NCBI GenBank assembly: GCA_030248295.1
Contig: JASANH010001539.1
Coordinates: forward strand, 62,001 to 126,000
From: Mesodorylaimus sp. YZB2_4
Lineage: Eukaryota > Nematoda > Enoplea > Dorylaimida > Dorylaimidae
Direction of reading: 5' to 3'
DNA: 64,000 nt
The notes under the pieces were generated by a model, which saw only the letters and a program-made list of their open reading frames with translations, was not told the DNA's origin and searched no databases. Numbering within the stretch: position 1 is the first letter of the stretch; each line of letters begins with the position of its first letter. Shown here piece by piece: positions 1 through 12,725 of the stretch. Both the position numbers and the translations under genes were made by a program.

Positions 1-2214
1 TGGTCGCGGGCTTGTTTGATAGCGAATTTTTAATTGCTGATCTCGTCGTGCCAAACAATGCGCGGGACCGTTTGACACAGCCCCGGTGGGGGGATACTGT
101 CCGCGGGCATTCCGTTCAACGAAGGTGGGAAACTACACTACTCATTGAATGAACAATGACGCCCATGTACTGCACTAATGTCTGCTCTGATTTTGATAAT
201 AAAAATCATCACTTTCTGGGAAACTTTGAGGCCAAAATAACCTGTACAGCATTGTCCCTCTCAAATTTCCCCGACAGAAAAGACTTTTCTAGTGTATATC
301 AGGAAGGAGTCGAAAGGTATATCACCACGAAAGTGACACCAACAGATGCAGCACATAACCTCACTCCTGCATCAGATTTTTATCCCTTTATCTCCATTTA
401 TAGTCCGAAGTCATTTAGCAAGCACTACAAGCCTTCCCTAAATTTTTTAACTCAAGTTGTGTCTAAAGAAATAAAAAAGTTTTTGGTTTTCTTTAAAAAT
501 ACTGCAAGGAATAGAAAGCCATGAATAAATCGTCAAGAAAATCAGTTCCCAGGAAGAAACGTTCGCACAAAAACTTTCTTGCTGCAATCCCCCAGGACAG
601 GGCACAGAAGACGAGACTTCACTTTTGTACAGAAAGGCGGATATTTCACACCTGTTCTTGGCAAAGTAGCCGCATTCAAAACCTCACGATAATATTAAAA
701 CTGGTGGTAAATCTGAGAATGATTATTAGTCTGTGTATATTGTAAACAAGTTTCACCCAGCGCTTAAATTAGTTTCGGGGTAATACCAGATTTTGGATTG
801 AACATGCCACCTTTTTGTCGCATCCTCTTTTGAGTTTAGATCTCGATTGCGCTGTAACATGTTTAATTCTCCATGGTTTTGTTGGCATATTTATATTTAC
901 ATGCAATTCAGTTCATCTGTCTTTCGGGTTGAATATTCAGCAAAATACGATTTTCGACCAATAGCCCCGTCCCCTGAACTCAATCCCTCAGGTGCCAAAA
1001 TGCTTTGACGCCTTTAGCCGGGACAGATCGCATGCCGCACAATTGCACGATCCTATTTCAATAAGCTCATATATTCTTGAAAATAATCACGAATCAAAGC
1101 AGTCTCAGATTTCCCAACACTTTATCGAACTATGCGCATTGCGTGCCAAAATCCTACCTTCGCATGCCTTATTGATCAATAGACTCATTTTTATGGATGA
1201 GTCCTCTCCTCTACTGGCCTTCTATTTCCGCACAGTCCAGTTCAATATGTTTTCTTATCCATTCTGCTGTACCTACTCCATCGTTCTCTAATCCCTGCTC
1301 GAACATCTGGTCGAGTATGAGCAGGAGAAACTAGAAGTGCAATCGTAGACGAGGATTCATGAGTGGCGGGGAGCCTTGTTTTCTTTCAGCTTCCTCCTCT
1401 GCTCGTCGAAGAAGTTCCGAGTAGTTAAATTTAACCGAGCCAGTCGAGTCCGCTCCCGCGTGTGACGTAAATGAGAGTTAAATTCAACCCCTTTGACGTC
1501 ATCGGTCGTGCAGGTGGTGGTCAGACGAGCTAGAAGTAGCTTAGTTTTGATTTTCGCTCATAAAGTAAGAAGATGTTAAATAGTAAAAATGCAATTTATC
1601 CTGCCTCTTTCACCCCGCGCCAACTGATGTTTTGATCACAGGCACAAAGCATTTTAAATTATTCTATTCTTACTTTTTGTTTTTTTAAATGTCTAGGATC
1701 TCTTTCTGAAAGTTTAGTCCCAACAAAAACCGTTCTTTAGTAATAGTGAATTCGACAGCTCAGGTTCGGTCTCATATCGCACTGCCAAAATACAATACGA
1801 TCTCTGCTCGTCTTAGTTCAGAAGCCGGAGCAGTTTCTCGTTTTTTATTCTCCTGAGCGGTTGCCATCCTCCAAAATTGACGTTTCGTAGAAGAGCAAGG
1901 CGAACATTGTTTACAACTTTGCTTAACGACCAACCCGCCTCCACACCTGACGCCCATCGTCTTTGCCTGGCGCCCACGAAAACAGATGACCATTTATTGT
2001 GTGTACTTCCTCCAGTTTCGTTTCTGACTCAGAAAAACCTTTCCTTGCGGATCTCAAACGCTAAAACTCCACGACTCCTTGAGTCGAGCGAGGCTAGTTC
2101 GAACATCGAGTGTAGCATTTGCAGTCGACTGCGAAGCAGAGTCGACGAAAACAGCATTTTTATTCAATTTCACTTTTCCCTGTTGTATTTTAAAAAAGCC
2201 AAATTCTGGAATTT
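1..2214. other. upstream region without recognised gene
   Basis: Only short open frames with no recognisable domain are seen here, several overlapping on both strands. I see no convincing splice-linked coding series. The 3' part probably holds the 5' flank and untranslated leader of the GTPase gene that starts near 2215, but no promoter element is distinctive. Confidence 0.4.
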
Positions 2215-5200
2215 ATGGCTTTTCAAAACAGGCATTCTCGAAACGTCAAACAATTGTACATCACCGATAAACCTTTTCAGCCAGACGCATGCCAGTTGAA
2301 ATTCAGCTTACGTTTTGATGTGAGTTTTCCATATTATGATGAAGATCGAATTGCACAAGGCGACGCCCTCTCAAGTGCAACTGTCGAGACGGCAAATGAA
2401 AAGTTTGCCGATGAGAAAAACTCCGCTGGCTCAGACGATTTGCGCCCATTATTAGGTGAGTAGCCGACGGGGATTTGGGGCTTATTTTATGAGCTTTAGG
2501 TGTCGAGTGGCGGCGATCACTAAATTTGTAAATAGCTAATTCGAACATTTACATTAGTCTAATTCATTTTCTTAAGAGTCTGCTGCCTGCTGTTGTCTGG
2601 ATAAGATTAGTTCGATAATGATCAAAGTGTCAACATTTTGCTAGCGATGTATTGGTCGCACTTGTAGACTAACGCAGAATGCGGGATCAGCATTCTTTTG
2701 GTGACATGTTAAGCGTCTTACGTTGACTAGTTAAGTTTCTCTTCACCCTCGATCTGGTCTTCTCTCCAGTGTGATTCCTGGAGGGACCAAGCAGGATCTT
2801 GTAAGTTGCTAATTGGTGAAAGAACTGGGCTGGTAGATGGTACTCGATGACGTTCTTCCTGTCCTTTGACGTCAAAGACATGTCTCTTGGTGGTTGATCA
2901 TCTCCCGCTGGTCACTCTCGTCCCATTTAGAATTGGATAAACAACGAGGAAATGACGCACGAAATGAGGAATATTTGGCCTCTGACCGCTTCAAACTTAT
3001 CCATACACGCGAATAGAATCTGATGCTGCTCGTGCCTGCATTGCGATAGCTCTAGAATGTTGCTTCAATGAAGCCGCCTTGACTCCAGCTCGAGTAGCCA
3101 ATGAGGCTACTAGACCACGCTGGCCACTCGTAGCCGTCGAGCTCCCTCGAGTGAAGTTAATTGAGAAAATCATTGAGAATTCTGAGAAGGCGTGCGGAAA
3201 CATCGTCGTAACAATTTTATTAAGGTTTAGTTTGGCTAATTGGAAAGAATAGTAGGATATGTTTCTCATATTTTTCAAATCCCAGGACGAAAGTCGTTAT
3301 CAGCCCTTTGATAAGATTTCCTACGCCTACCTAGCCATCCAAAGTTCTACTTTGAACACCTGCGTCTTAGCTAGACAGAGCTAGCTTGCCTTATTTTTGT
3401 AATCATGTTTTTGCGAAAACTTGTTTATGCACTATTTCTAAAGCTCTCGAAATTTTTCATTTGCACAGACAACGGAGCGCAAATTCTTATTTCAGTCGTC
3501 GAGGCCTTTTCAATTGCAAAGATTGTTCTCGCACCCTTGAAAACCTAAAAACATTTTTCACGCTTTCTGCTATTGCTTTCTAGTTTTGAGCACTTTTTTT
3601 ACAATGTCAAATCCAATCGGCACACTCGTGGCTGGTTATTGTTGACATGTTTTATTTTAGCTGCCGATTGGAAAGCATTCGCGTTGCGACCAAGATTCTA
3701 CTCGACGAGATCTCCTTGGTCAACGGCTCACGACGAACCCTTCGACCATGTCCACAAATCCGATCATGGACAAGTTTGTGTGAATGACACTTCCTCGAAA
3801 GCTCTGGAATTAAGAAAAGAGGAAATGAATTCGAGCAAGTTTGACTCGGAAAGTCCTGAAAATTATCGGCAAATTGCTGCTGAGAATTTCGCATTGGACT
3901 CAAACGAAGCTGACTTATTTGCCACAAGCGCAGTGTCGTGTTCTGAGAAGACATTTTCTTGTCATTTACAAGAAGTGGAAATGATTTTAGAGCGTATTTC
4001 TTCATCGACAAAGCCTAAACGTGCCAGTCCTCAGTTGGCGAGCGCGCAAACTGAGCAGCCAGCGATCAATGGCAGGAAGAATGGAATGTCCGCCAGATGG
4101 CGTGACTATTTTTCGAATGTCGGCAGTGGCGGTGGTGGACGATTGAATCGTAAGCGAGGAGAAAGTTTAGTGGCCAAGATGAGTTTGGCCGTGTCAGCTG
4201 AGGCCGAAGCTGATGAGGAGAAAGTTGTGGTGACGAGGAGTCAGTCGATGAGATATAATCACGCTCAGCCCCGTTCGTGCACGAAGCTCGTCACCATGCT
4301 CCTCGACGACACCGACGCCAGTAATGGCTGCTCGAGTCTACGAGCCGACGGTCATGTCTGTGGCTCATCGCCTGCCCGTTCGTACAAGTCAAATGGCAGG
4401 TAAGCTTTGTATAAACTATTTATTTACTTCTCCCAAGTGTTTACTGAGGTTGGCTAGTCAGGTGGTGTCCAAGGATTATGACCGGCGGCCGTGGCTAGCC
4501 AACAGGTCAACGGGTCTCCTTGGTCGGCTGTCAGTGTCTGTCATTTCGTGCCCTCTCGCTCACTAGCACTCTCATTTTTGCAGGAAAATGGAATCGACTT
4601 CGACCGAATTTCGTCGACGCACAACCAGCATTCCGAGCCGATGTGATCGAAGGAGTCAATCGATGCGAGTGCCTACTACCAAACCAATAACGACTTCTGA
4701 ACGAAAACTGCAAACTCTTCAAACTGGAGATGAAAATAGGGATTTTGAACGAATGCGTACATTTACTATTGACCCTACGAAACCAGGCATCATCATTAAT
4801 CGAGGTGATTCTTTCAGACGACGATCGAATACTGGAACATCGATCAAAGTAAGTTCCGTTATTCAGCTTTTAACCTCCCCCTTCAGGGCTCTTTCTTCAG
4901 GTTCGACCCGCTGAGAAACCATTCGAAGCAGTGAGCAGGGGTTCGACTGGGCAAGGCCTGAACACTGAACTAAATGGCGCGGCATCGTCTCAAAGCCGTA
5001 AAAGCTTATCGCCCACGTCCCCAACAAATCCAGAAGCGTTCATTACACCGCCAGAATCCCTAACGCCTTGCACAAATGGGCATGCGGCGAGTGACGTTCG
5101 AAAATATAATATCATCGTGCTCGGCTTGGAAGGTGTGGGCAAAACTGCCATGATCAACCAGTTTATGACTTCCGAATACTGTAACCCATTCCAAACTGAT

Positions 5201-6853
5201 GCAGGTGACATTTTCTAAACGTTTGGCGCTGGTCTTTATGATTGACCTATCTCTATTTCAGACAGAAATGTGGCACTAGAGAACACGGTCAGCGTTCTGC
5301 TGGATGGCGAAGAATCGAGACTTACATTTCATGAACTTGATAACCAAAAGGTAAGCCATTGCCTGTGCGAACAGTGTCTGGAAGGGGCGTGCTTATCCAC
5401 AATACCGACTGGGTACCAATCACGGGTTCAATCTTATTGACCTGGGAGATGACAAGCGGTCATGGGGCAGTCTTCAAATATGGGAATTAGGTTAGGAGTT
5501 AGGCGTGCTGGTCGTTTTGACCTCATAACCCTGACTGGCACCCGCTCGTTCCGTTGACTGAGACCACCTCGTTTACTTCAGAATGAGATTTGGCCAACAT
5601 TAAGCGGCGATGGTTATCTCATTGTGTACAGCATTGATGACGCACTCAGCTTTCGAAATGCCAAAAAGCTCGTGCAGGAACTTCGTCGACGGACGGCGAC
5701 GGCCGAAAAGCCAGTTGTCCTCGTGGCTAACAAAATCGATTTGGAGCGGAAGCGGCAAGTCACTGCTGATGGTAAGGGACTTTTTATGACTAGCGTGTGT
5801 AGATCCGCCTACAAAGCACGTCAGCACATTGGCCACAGGGAGCGGTCCTTGTTATTTCCATATTTGTCCAAATGTTGCTTCCTCATTTTAATGATGACAC
5901 TTTCCTGTATTTACCATCTACTGGCTTGCTGCTCATCAATCACGCCCCGGGTTGTCGACAGAAACTTGTTTCTTTCTCAAGCATTCTTTTCAATAAGCTG
6001 TTCTCGAGTGAGAAGCCTTGTCAAGAGCATCTTTCTTGCAATCGTTTATATAAGTTTGTATAAACTTGGAAACTCATGAAGCCAAAGGACGCCACTCCAG
6101 GATAGGCATTGCGTTGACTCCAGCAGATAGACAAACATTCAAAACTTACGGTACCTCTCCCGTCAAAGAATACCTGTCAGAAACTTCTTTTTCAAGATGG
6201 ACTTGAAACTATTGCCTCTGTATGTGCTTGAACACATATGTGCTTTCCAAGGAGTATGTAATTTGCTAAATGGGTGCTGCGGAAGGACGTTTGGATAAAG
6301 TTAGCAGAAGTTGCAGAGTGAAAAGAAAAGCGTGCCATTCAATTCTATGATGCTTAATGATTTTTCCCGCGTATTCTTTCTAGATGGGCGTTCATTAGCC
6401 AAAGACTACGAGTGCAAGTTCGTCGAGATTACAGTGGCGTTAGGACATCACGTAGACGAGCTACTTGTCGGCATCCTGGCTCAAGCGAGGCAAAGCGAAC
6501 TAGAGCTAGAAAGCAATGGCGTGGATTTGGACGATGAAGCAGAAGTATTTTCCAATGACAACAGGGAATGCTGCCGACCCATCTGCAACCCGATCGCGTG
6601 CAGACCCGCGCCACGATCGGTGTCCAGTGCCGATGTTGGAACAGCTAGATTTAGTCCGAGTCGTCAGCAACAATCCAGTCAAAATCAACATTTGCGACGA
6701 TCATCTACGAAAAGACGAAAACGACTATCGACTTCAAAAACATCCGACGAAAATTCTTCAGTCAGCCCGCCCACTAGTTGTTCGAATTTGACTGCCGTTG
6801 GACATAGATTTGTACAAAAATGTTCGGTCGAAGACGTAGTTCTCGTTCTTTAG
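2215..6853 (+). CDS. RGK-type (Rad/Gem/Rem-like) small GTPase, seven exons
   Basis: Model: join(2215..2455, 3661..4399, 4584..4848, 4901..5204, 5262..5350, 5582..5771, 6384..6853), 765 aa. All junctions are GT-AG and keep frame (phases 1,0,0,1,0,1 after a phase-1 and phase-2 start pair). A serine/arginine-rich N-terminus of about 480 residues precedes a Ras-like fold. The P-loop GLEGVGKT is at about 490-497 and the base-recognition motif NKID at about 596-599. The usual DxxG switch is replaced by an RGK-like segment ending in W (LDNQKNEIW). The last exon has the RGK-like CKFVEIT segment, and the C-terminus ends KCSVEDVVLVL, resembling the conserved RGK tail. RGK proteins bind the calcium-channel beta subunit and Rho kinase in other animals; that role is inferred here. 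The first exon is the least certain: it is supported by a perfect AG|gtgagt donor and matching phase. A trans-spliced start at the ATG at 3825 is possible. Confidence 0.8.
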
Positions 6854-6861
6854 AAGATTTA

Positions 6862-7262
6862 CTTTCGTTGGCATGATTAAAAGAGATGGGGGGCATGGGT
6901 AGCATTGTGCCAACATATTCTTGGGTTATTTAATTGTGCTTGGGAAGCCTTGAACCTATTCTCCTATTCCATTTTCTGCCTTTAATGTACAGAGCGAATT
7001 GGACCCTGCATTATGATTGGTTGGCAGTTTTGCGTTTGAAATTGATCCTGCTTAATGATTTTGGCCTGGGCTGTCATTAGCATTGAGTTTCTGCGAATTA
7101 TTGCACATGGAAATGTAATCGAGTCTATTCTTTGTGCTATTTATCGAATAAAGAGGTTGCCTTCGATATTTTGAGCTACTTGCCTCGTCGAACTGGCTGC
7201 ATCGGAAACACATTTCATTCTGTTCTGTTTGATATTTCAAGGAGGCTCATAGGAACAGGTGT
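6862..7262. repeat. dispersed repeat family R1, copy near GTPase 3' end
   Basis: The stretch from the phrase ctttcgttggcatga through agcccaggaggctcat-like sequence is related to 24008-25027 joined to 28533-28862. The 5' part also matches 13928 onward and 22985 onward. This copy is uninterrupted where the other is split by a LINE, so it serves as an empty-site reference. No coding capacity is seen. The next 250 bases to about 7520 show nothing. Confidence 0.55.
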
Positions 7263-7520
7263 GCTATTGAAATACCACCCGGCGCGCATGCTGGCTTGAA
7301 ATGTCAAGTCAAAAAGTGAAGCAGATTGAAAGTCAACAAAACAACTTTTATAGCTGACCACCAATATTAGCTGCTAGGAGGAGATTAGGAAATATTGGGG
7401 TTGGCCAAAGGTTGCTTCTTACATTGATGTCCAAGGTGGGCAATATGTGTTTACTGCACATACTGTGTGCGCCTATGGACTTTAGGAAAATATAGTCCGC
7501 TTGACACTGAGTCGTGCTTT

Positions 7521-8983
7521 GAACGTTTGGGTGTAGGGCAATTGCGCCGTTCCCAATTGTGCTTTTCCCGATTGCGCTGTTTCAATTGCGCCGATTCCTA
7601 TTGCGCCATTTCACGACTGCGCCATCACCCAGTTCCGCCGTTCTCACTTGCGCTGTGCCTCGCGAGTCAGATGCGCCGTTTGCAGCGCTATTTCCATTAG
7701 CGCAATTTTGGCGAGGCTGTTTCAAACTGGATTGACACGTGATAACCCTGATATCAGCAAGGCCAAGGCATCCCGAACTGGACACTGACTTCCTCGGACG
7801 ATGGACCCTGGACCCATGGCACTGTGAACCCTGTCGGTGTTCGATAGCTGAGATTGTCCTCGTTTGGCTTCCATCTCTCCACTCGGAGCACCTCGAAGGT
7901 ACCAGGTAAGTCACCCCGGCCTGGCGTGCAGTCAGCGAGTTTATCTGCAGGGTAGCTAGGTCGCAAACTGAGCTCCTTCAGTAAGAATTGAACCCAGGAC
8001 GACACCAGCCTCCCAAGCAACATGGAGGGGGCGAATGGCGAACCACCTCAGCTGCCTTCATTGTTGCACGTCAGATCGGACTTGTATCGATCATCATGGA
8101 CACGGACAGGGGTTCTCTCAGGGCCAGATCAGGCTTTCCAATTCAAAATTCTGACCCTTGGGCCTTAGTTCAATCACGATGTTATTGCGGACATAAATAA
8201 AAAATTTGACGTTGCAAAACAAATTTGATAACCGTAAAATCGATAAAAATCAATATATTCATGGGGTTTCCTACAACCTGGCAAGTCCCATGTCTTTCTA
8301 GTTGTAGTTGCATCAGGGGTTTTTGGTTGACACCTGTTTGCAAGTTTGTTCAAAGATAAGCTCCAATTTTATGATAACAAAGAGCAACGGCCTTGTAGCG
8401 AGATAAGCGTTGTGGAAGCGTTTAGCAGCAGAGAGAATGATCAAACCGACTGCTCTGGTCGGCCGACGACGAGAGACTGAGTATAGACAAACTTCGTTAC
8501 ACTGTCTTTACGGACAAAGGTAAGCAGGCGACCTCTCTGGTCGGAGACAGAACGAAGAATGAGCCACAGGAGAGCGAACTAGGCATAAAAGAGGAAAAGA
8601 GTCAAATCGTAAAGTCACGGATCGACGATGCTTCTCCTGGGCTGTAATGTGAGCGTTGAATCCATCGCGCTCCGTCGCGACAGGCCTATGGTAAAACTAG
8701 GCCCATATGGGAACGGCGCATGTGGGAATGGCGCATGAGGGATTGGTCGCAATTGAGCAACGTCGCAATTGGGAACGGCGCATGTGGGAATGGCGCATGA
8801 GGGATCGGTCGCAATTGAGCAACGTCGCAATTGGGAACAGCGCAATTGGGAATGGCGCAATAGAAACGGCGCAATTGAGAATGGCGCAATAGAAACGGCG
8901 CAATTGAGAATGGCGCAATAGAAACGGCGCAATTGGGAATGGCGCTACTGGAAGTGGCGCAACTGGCTACATCCCGAACATTC
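7521..8983. mobile_element. foldback-like element with minisatellite inverted ends
   Basis: Both ends carry arrays of a short G/C-rich unit (core GGCGCAATTGGGAA and variants) in opposite orientation: about 7535-7700 at the left and 8700-8960 at the right. The outermost sequences are inverted relatives: GAACGTTTGGGTGTAG at 7521 against GAATGTTCGGGATGTAG read from 8983 backward. About 1 kb of unique sequence lies between them, with no transposase frame recognised. This resembles foldback or other long-TIR non-autonomous DNA transposons. No target-site duplication could be seen. Confidence 0.5.
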
Positions 8984-9843
8984 GACAATTTTAGGGACAA
9001 AATTTAGTCCTAAATTAACGTGGACATAGAGCACTGTTGTTTTTAGAATGAGTCTTTCGGTCGTGCTTTGTAATATGTTCCTTTACTGATCTGTGTATGA
9101 TACTCTATGTTTCCTGCCTGTCCCACGATTTTATCATGAGTGCGCTGAAGCGGTTACTTGAGGAATAAACTGTGCAGTACAGCAGACAGACGCTAGTTTG
9201 TCATAGAATAGTATAGCGTCAAATTTATTTTGATATGCCTTTACTACTTGAATTTGATGCTATCGCATGCCGTATTTTTCCGATTGAGCAGTCTCATTTG
9301 ACATTACAGCTCGGGCCATTTTGAGATGCAGTCGATTATGATATTCATGACGCCCATGATTTGTCCAGTCCAGCTGCTGCCAGGTGCCAGTGTACTTTCA
9401 GGGTCGACCGTACCACCGTACCGCCGTACCGGGGGTGGTACGGTGCGGTACGGGTACGGCACTGTAAATAGGCCGGTACGGCCGTACTGAGTTTTATAAT
9501 ATTTTATACGTAATTTAACGCTTCGCGTACATTCAGTCGCTTCAAAGCGGCCAATTTTTATGAAGAGAAAATGAGTCTACCAGCTGTTGGTTTATAATCC
9601 CAAACTATTGTGAGATAATCGATCTAAAAAACAAGTGACCAAAATTTCAAGCATTTACTCGCAGAGCATCTTCGTATAATCCTGATGCTAGTAGGCTGAG
9701 TTTGGGGCTGTGATCCTTATGAGTTCCACTCGGTGCTGCATAAATGCTTCTTTCTTGAACGTGAAATGTGGTCATTCATGGAGCTCGCTGTTGCTGCATT
9801 TGAAGCGCTTGCCATGCTATGGTTTCCTTCATAAAAGACCAAA
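8984..9843. other. intergenic, with GTACGG palindromic tract
   Basis: No gene is recognised. At about 9405-9490 there is a dense run of GTACGG and its complement CCGTAC, able to fold on itself. It looks like a fragment of a simple-repeat-rich mobile element. Confidence 0.4.
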
Positions 9844-10410
9844 TTGCCCTTGCCCTTTCAAGAGGCCCAGGACGTGCCTTTTTCAAAAGTTGCTTTTTGC
9901 GTATGTGTTCTTGGTAGCCGAGAAATTATTCTTCACAGATATTTCTACTGCAGGATCTGTCCTGTCTTGTCTACCATTTCAACTGTGCATTACATCTCTT
10001 TACCGCCGGAATTTCGAGCGTACCAGTCTCGAGTGCTTGTTCCCCTGAGGTATTCTGGGCATATGGCCATTGCATTCCAGCCGGTTCAACTGACTTGTCT
10101 GACGGCCATCGATCGACTGTTCAGTGTCGTGGACCTCATGAAATATCGAACACTGGAAAAAGAGTAACCTTTTGCGGTGTAGTTAGTGTTGCTGCGTTCT
10201 GGACCGTCAGGGAATTCTTGGTTGCGGTCTCGCCATTGAGCGGCTAGCTACTGTACATGGAATTCATAGTATTCACCCCTATTTTATTCTAACGAGCGCC
10301 AAAATCAATACTGAATGATCGTTGTTCTTGCCTTTGCTGCAATGCTGATCAGTTTTTGCTTTCGACGCTTCAATTCTGATGCGTCTACACATCAATATGC
10401 TTTCATGAAG
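9844..10410 (+). pseudogene. degraded class A GPCR fragment (TM3-TM5 region)
   Basis: Three reading-frame pieces in order resemble part of a seven-transmembrane receptor. The first contains QLTCLTAIDRLFSVVDLMKY, like TM3 with a DRY-type motif (IDRLF). Next, in another frame around 10166-10240, comes a hydrophobic stretch with CGVVSVAAFWTV, like TM4. At 10315 follows MIVVLAFAAMLISFCF plus a basic loop, like TM5. A frame change and stop codons separate them, and the third is cut off by repeat sequence. No TM6-7 was found downstream. It could instead be poorly spliced exons of a live gene, but no good donor/acceptor pairs link the pieces. Confidence 0.4.
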
Positions 10411-10535
10411 CACCAGGCGACCATCAGGCCGACCATCAAACTAATAGACGGCCTGTATTTGGTGACTGGCACTGGTGACTGCAGCGGTTCGGCATTCCTC
10501 TCTCCGCCTTGCGAGCCGCCGCCAAGCGACTGGCT

Positions 10536-10575
10536 GAATTCGTCCCGGGTTCGATCCCCGGTAAAGGGAGTCACT
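10536..10575 (+). repeat. tRNA-like T-arm, probable SINE fragment
   Basis: A perfect T-arm (CCGGG TTCGATC CCCGG) with the polymerase III B-box GGTTCGATCCC is present at about 10547-10563. No matching acceptor or anticodon arm can be folded upstream, so a functional tRNA is unlikely and a tRNA-derived SINE remnant is the better reading. Confidence 0.35.
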
Positions 10576-10639
10576 TTGCGAACCATAAACCCTCGCTGAC
10601 CTTGCACGCCAGGCCGTGGGTTGCACCCACATTCACATT

Positions 10640-11636
10640 GACTGACTGTGATTATGGATGTACAATATGTTTCAACAGGAACTAATAAATTTCTTGAGCG
10701 CCAGGGAAGAGAAAATTTTTATCATGGAAATCGAATCATGAGTTTGGTGGGTTGGGGGTGTTAACCCAAGCAGCGGCCACTCGCCAGCATGGCTGCCGTC
10801 AGGTCAGGGTCGCCAGGTCGGCCTGCTTCGCCCTGCTGTGAGTTGTTTCAAGCACTGTGGTACCACAATGACGTTTGAGCTTCTAACTCGCCTGATGTTA
10901 ATGAGTTGGACTACGTGATCTGGTCGATAGCGTCGATATCCTACAAGATCGCGATTGACTATCGACGCTATCGTATGCGATACGATACGAGTACAAGATA
11001 CGATAGCGTCGAGTCGCTCGACCCTTAGTTGGTCTATTTTTTGGGTCCACAGACCCAATTACGGCGGTTAGAACAAAGACCAGTTCTTAGACGCTGAAAA
11101 GGAACATAAAACCGGTTTTCACAAGGAAAAGACGCACACGGCTAACCTGTTTCCACACGGACCAACTAAGGGTTAACAGCTTGGAGCGAAATAGCCGAAG
11201 ATGATCTCGCGGGATTTCCATCCATCCAGAGTTGATTCCATCTAGAGTTTAGAAGTACGTATAAAAACTGATGAAGGTCTTTTCAAACATTTTCGAACGT
11301 TCGAGTTTTGAGTCGCTGAGATAACAGTGGACCATGGAAAAAAAGTTTCATTTCCTTAGTTCATTAGGTTTTCATGGAAATGTTTAAAGAAACGTCTCCC
11401 CGAGAATTTCCTGTATCCCCTTCCCACAGTTACAACTGAATGTGGAACAAAGTGACGTTGTACAGTGCGAGAAGCATCCGTAATAGTGCTGCGGTCAAAG
11501 TCCTCAACAGCGGAAACCTGTGGAAAAAACGGTTCATTGCGCCCAAGTGCACCTTGGCAAATAGGAACGTTGCAGCTAGCAATTCTTTTAGTCTAAAACA
11601 TGACAACTGACTTGTGAGCTAGTACGGGTATTTAGC
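10640..11636. other. intergenic with short palindromes; receptor upstream region
   Basis: The inverted pair gatagcgtcgata (10926-10938) and tatcgacgctatc (10960-10972) could form a hairpin, and a third gatagcgtcga lies near 11000. From about 11400 the sequence is related to 17500-18260 upstream of the broken receptor copy, so it is duplicated 5' flank. No other feature was seen. Confidence 0.45.
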
Positions 11637-12725
11637 ATGTCGAACCTGAGCGAATCTTTTTCAAATGGCAGTCTCGATATTCTTGTGCCCGAATATGTAA
11701 AAGATGCCGTAGGAATTGCTTATATGACAACATTCTTTGTTTTTACTCCCATGCATATCGTTTGCTCTTATCTGATATGGAAGGACAAGGACATGCACAA
11801 TGCCACCTACCAGTTCATTATCAATCTGAGTGTTGCCGACGTTTTGGAATTGGTGCCGCTATGCTTGTTCGCGGGCCTGACTATTCTGCTTCGAAAAGAG
11901 TGGGGAGAAATAAGCACTTGGATGCGAAGAATCTTGTAAGTACAGTACATTCGTAAAGATGCCTAAGATATAGTGTGCTTTGTGTTAGAAGTTTCTGGTG
12001 TACGAGCGCATGGTACGTCAACTGTGTTCTGTTCGTGTTCATTGCATTCAGTCGCTGGGTCACGTTGACCAAGTCACACATGGAGAAAGTAATCTTTAGG
12101 TAAGTTAGCCTCTGCGAGCGATGTCACGAGTCAAACTCACTATTCGATTTGCAGCAAGAAAAATCTGATAATCATGCACGCGGCTCCATGGGTCATCTTA
12201 TGTGCTTTCTACTTCTACAGCACGATTTTGTACCCAATAGAAATTTTCTTCTTCGTTCCTGCCGTCTTTACTTGGGCGTTCAACGCTTCCGAAGGTTTTG
12301 GCAGGTACCTCCTATGGCACAATTTTTTTTTCAACCTGAGTTGCACCTTTGTGGAAATGTGTTTCAATGTCCTGTCCCTGAAATGGGTGCATCACATGCG
12401 CAAGTCCATACAACGCCTAGAAACGATCGAAAATCAACGTCGTGAAATCAAACTGCTGATCCAATGCGTGATCGTGTGCTGCGTGTTCACCCTGGCCAGT
12501 GTCATCTACACCATCGTCTTTGCGGCTGGTGTCAACTCACCCATGGCTTACTTGGGGATGCAGTGTGTTTGGACTCTCAATCACTGCATCAATTTTTTAG
12601 TCTATCTCACTGTCAACACCAAACTGAGACGAGCACTGATTAGCTTGTGCACCTGCGGCAAGTACGGTCATGCTACAGTGAAATCCAAAACCCCAGTATT
12701 TTCTCAGACTCAAAATAAACCATAA
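11637..12725 (+). CDS. Srt-like serpentine chemoreceptor, copy 1
   Basis: Model: join(11637..11935, 11989..12099, 12155..12725), 326 aa, introns of 53 and 55 nt. Seven hydrophobic segments are readable, with TM1 at about 22-48 and TM2 at about 57-85. The DRY position reads FSRW at 120-123. The motif series resembles nematode Srt (7TM_GPCR_Srt): an LxxxD in TM2, an LLIQxxIxC...IxYT TM6 and a WxLNHxxxxxVYLxxNxxLRR TM7. Presumably it is a plasma-membrane receptor of sensory cells; the ligand is unknown. The N-terminus has N-glycosylation sequons and no cleavable signal. The frame is open throughout and matches the paralogue at 20864 exon by exon, which supports both models. The family name is from motif memory only. 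Confidence 0.8.

Noticed and set aside
3573..3660. Upstream extension of the GTPase exon from a TTG codon
   Set aside because: A strong acceptor at 3660 and phase match to the donor at 2456 show that the exon begins at 3661.
8700..8960. Regular short repeats resembling a CRISPR array
   Set aside because: Units are contiguous and variable with no unique spacers, and an inverted partner array lies 1 kb away in animal-type DNA.
8615..9000. Several overlapping repetitive frames on both strands encoding LRRF/CAIPNCAV-like repeats
   Set aside because: They are translations of the minisatellite ends of the foldback-like element; all frames are open because the unit lacks stops.
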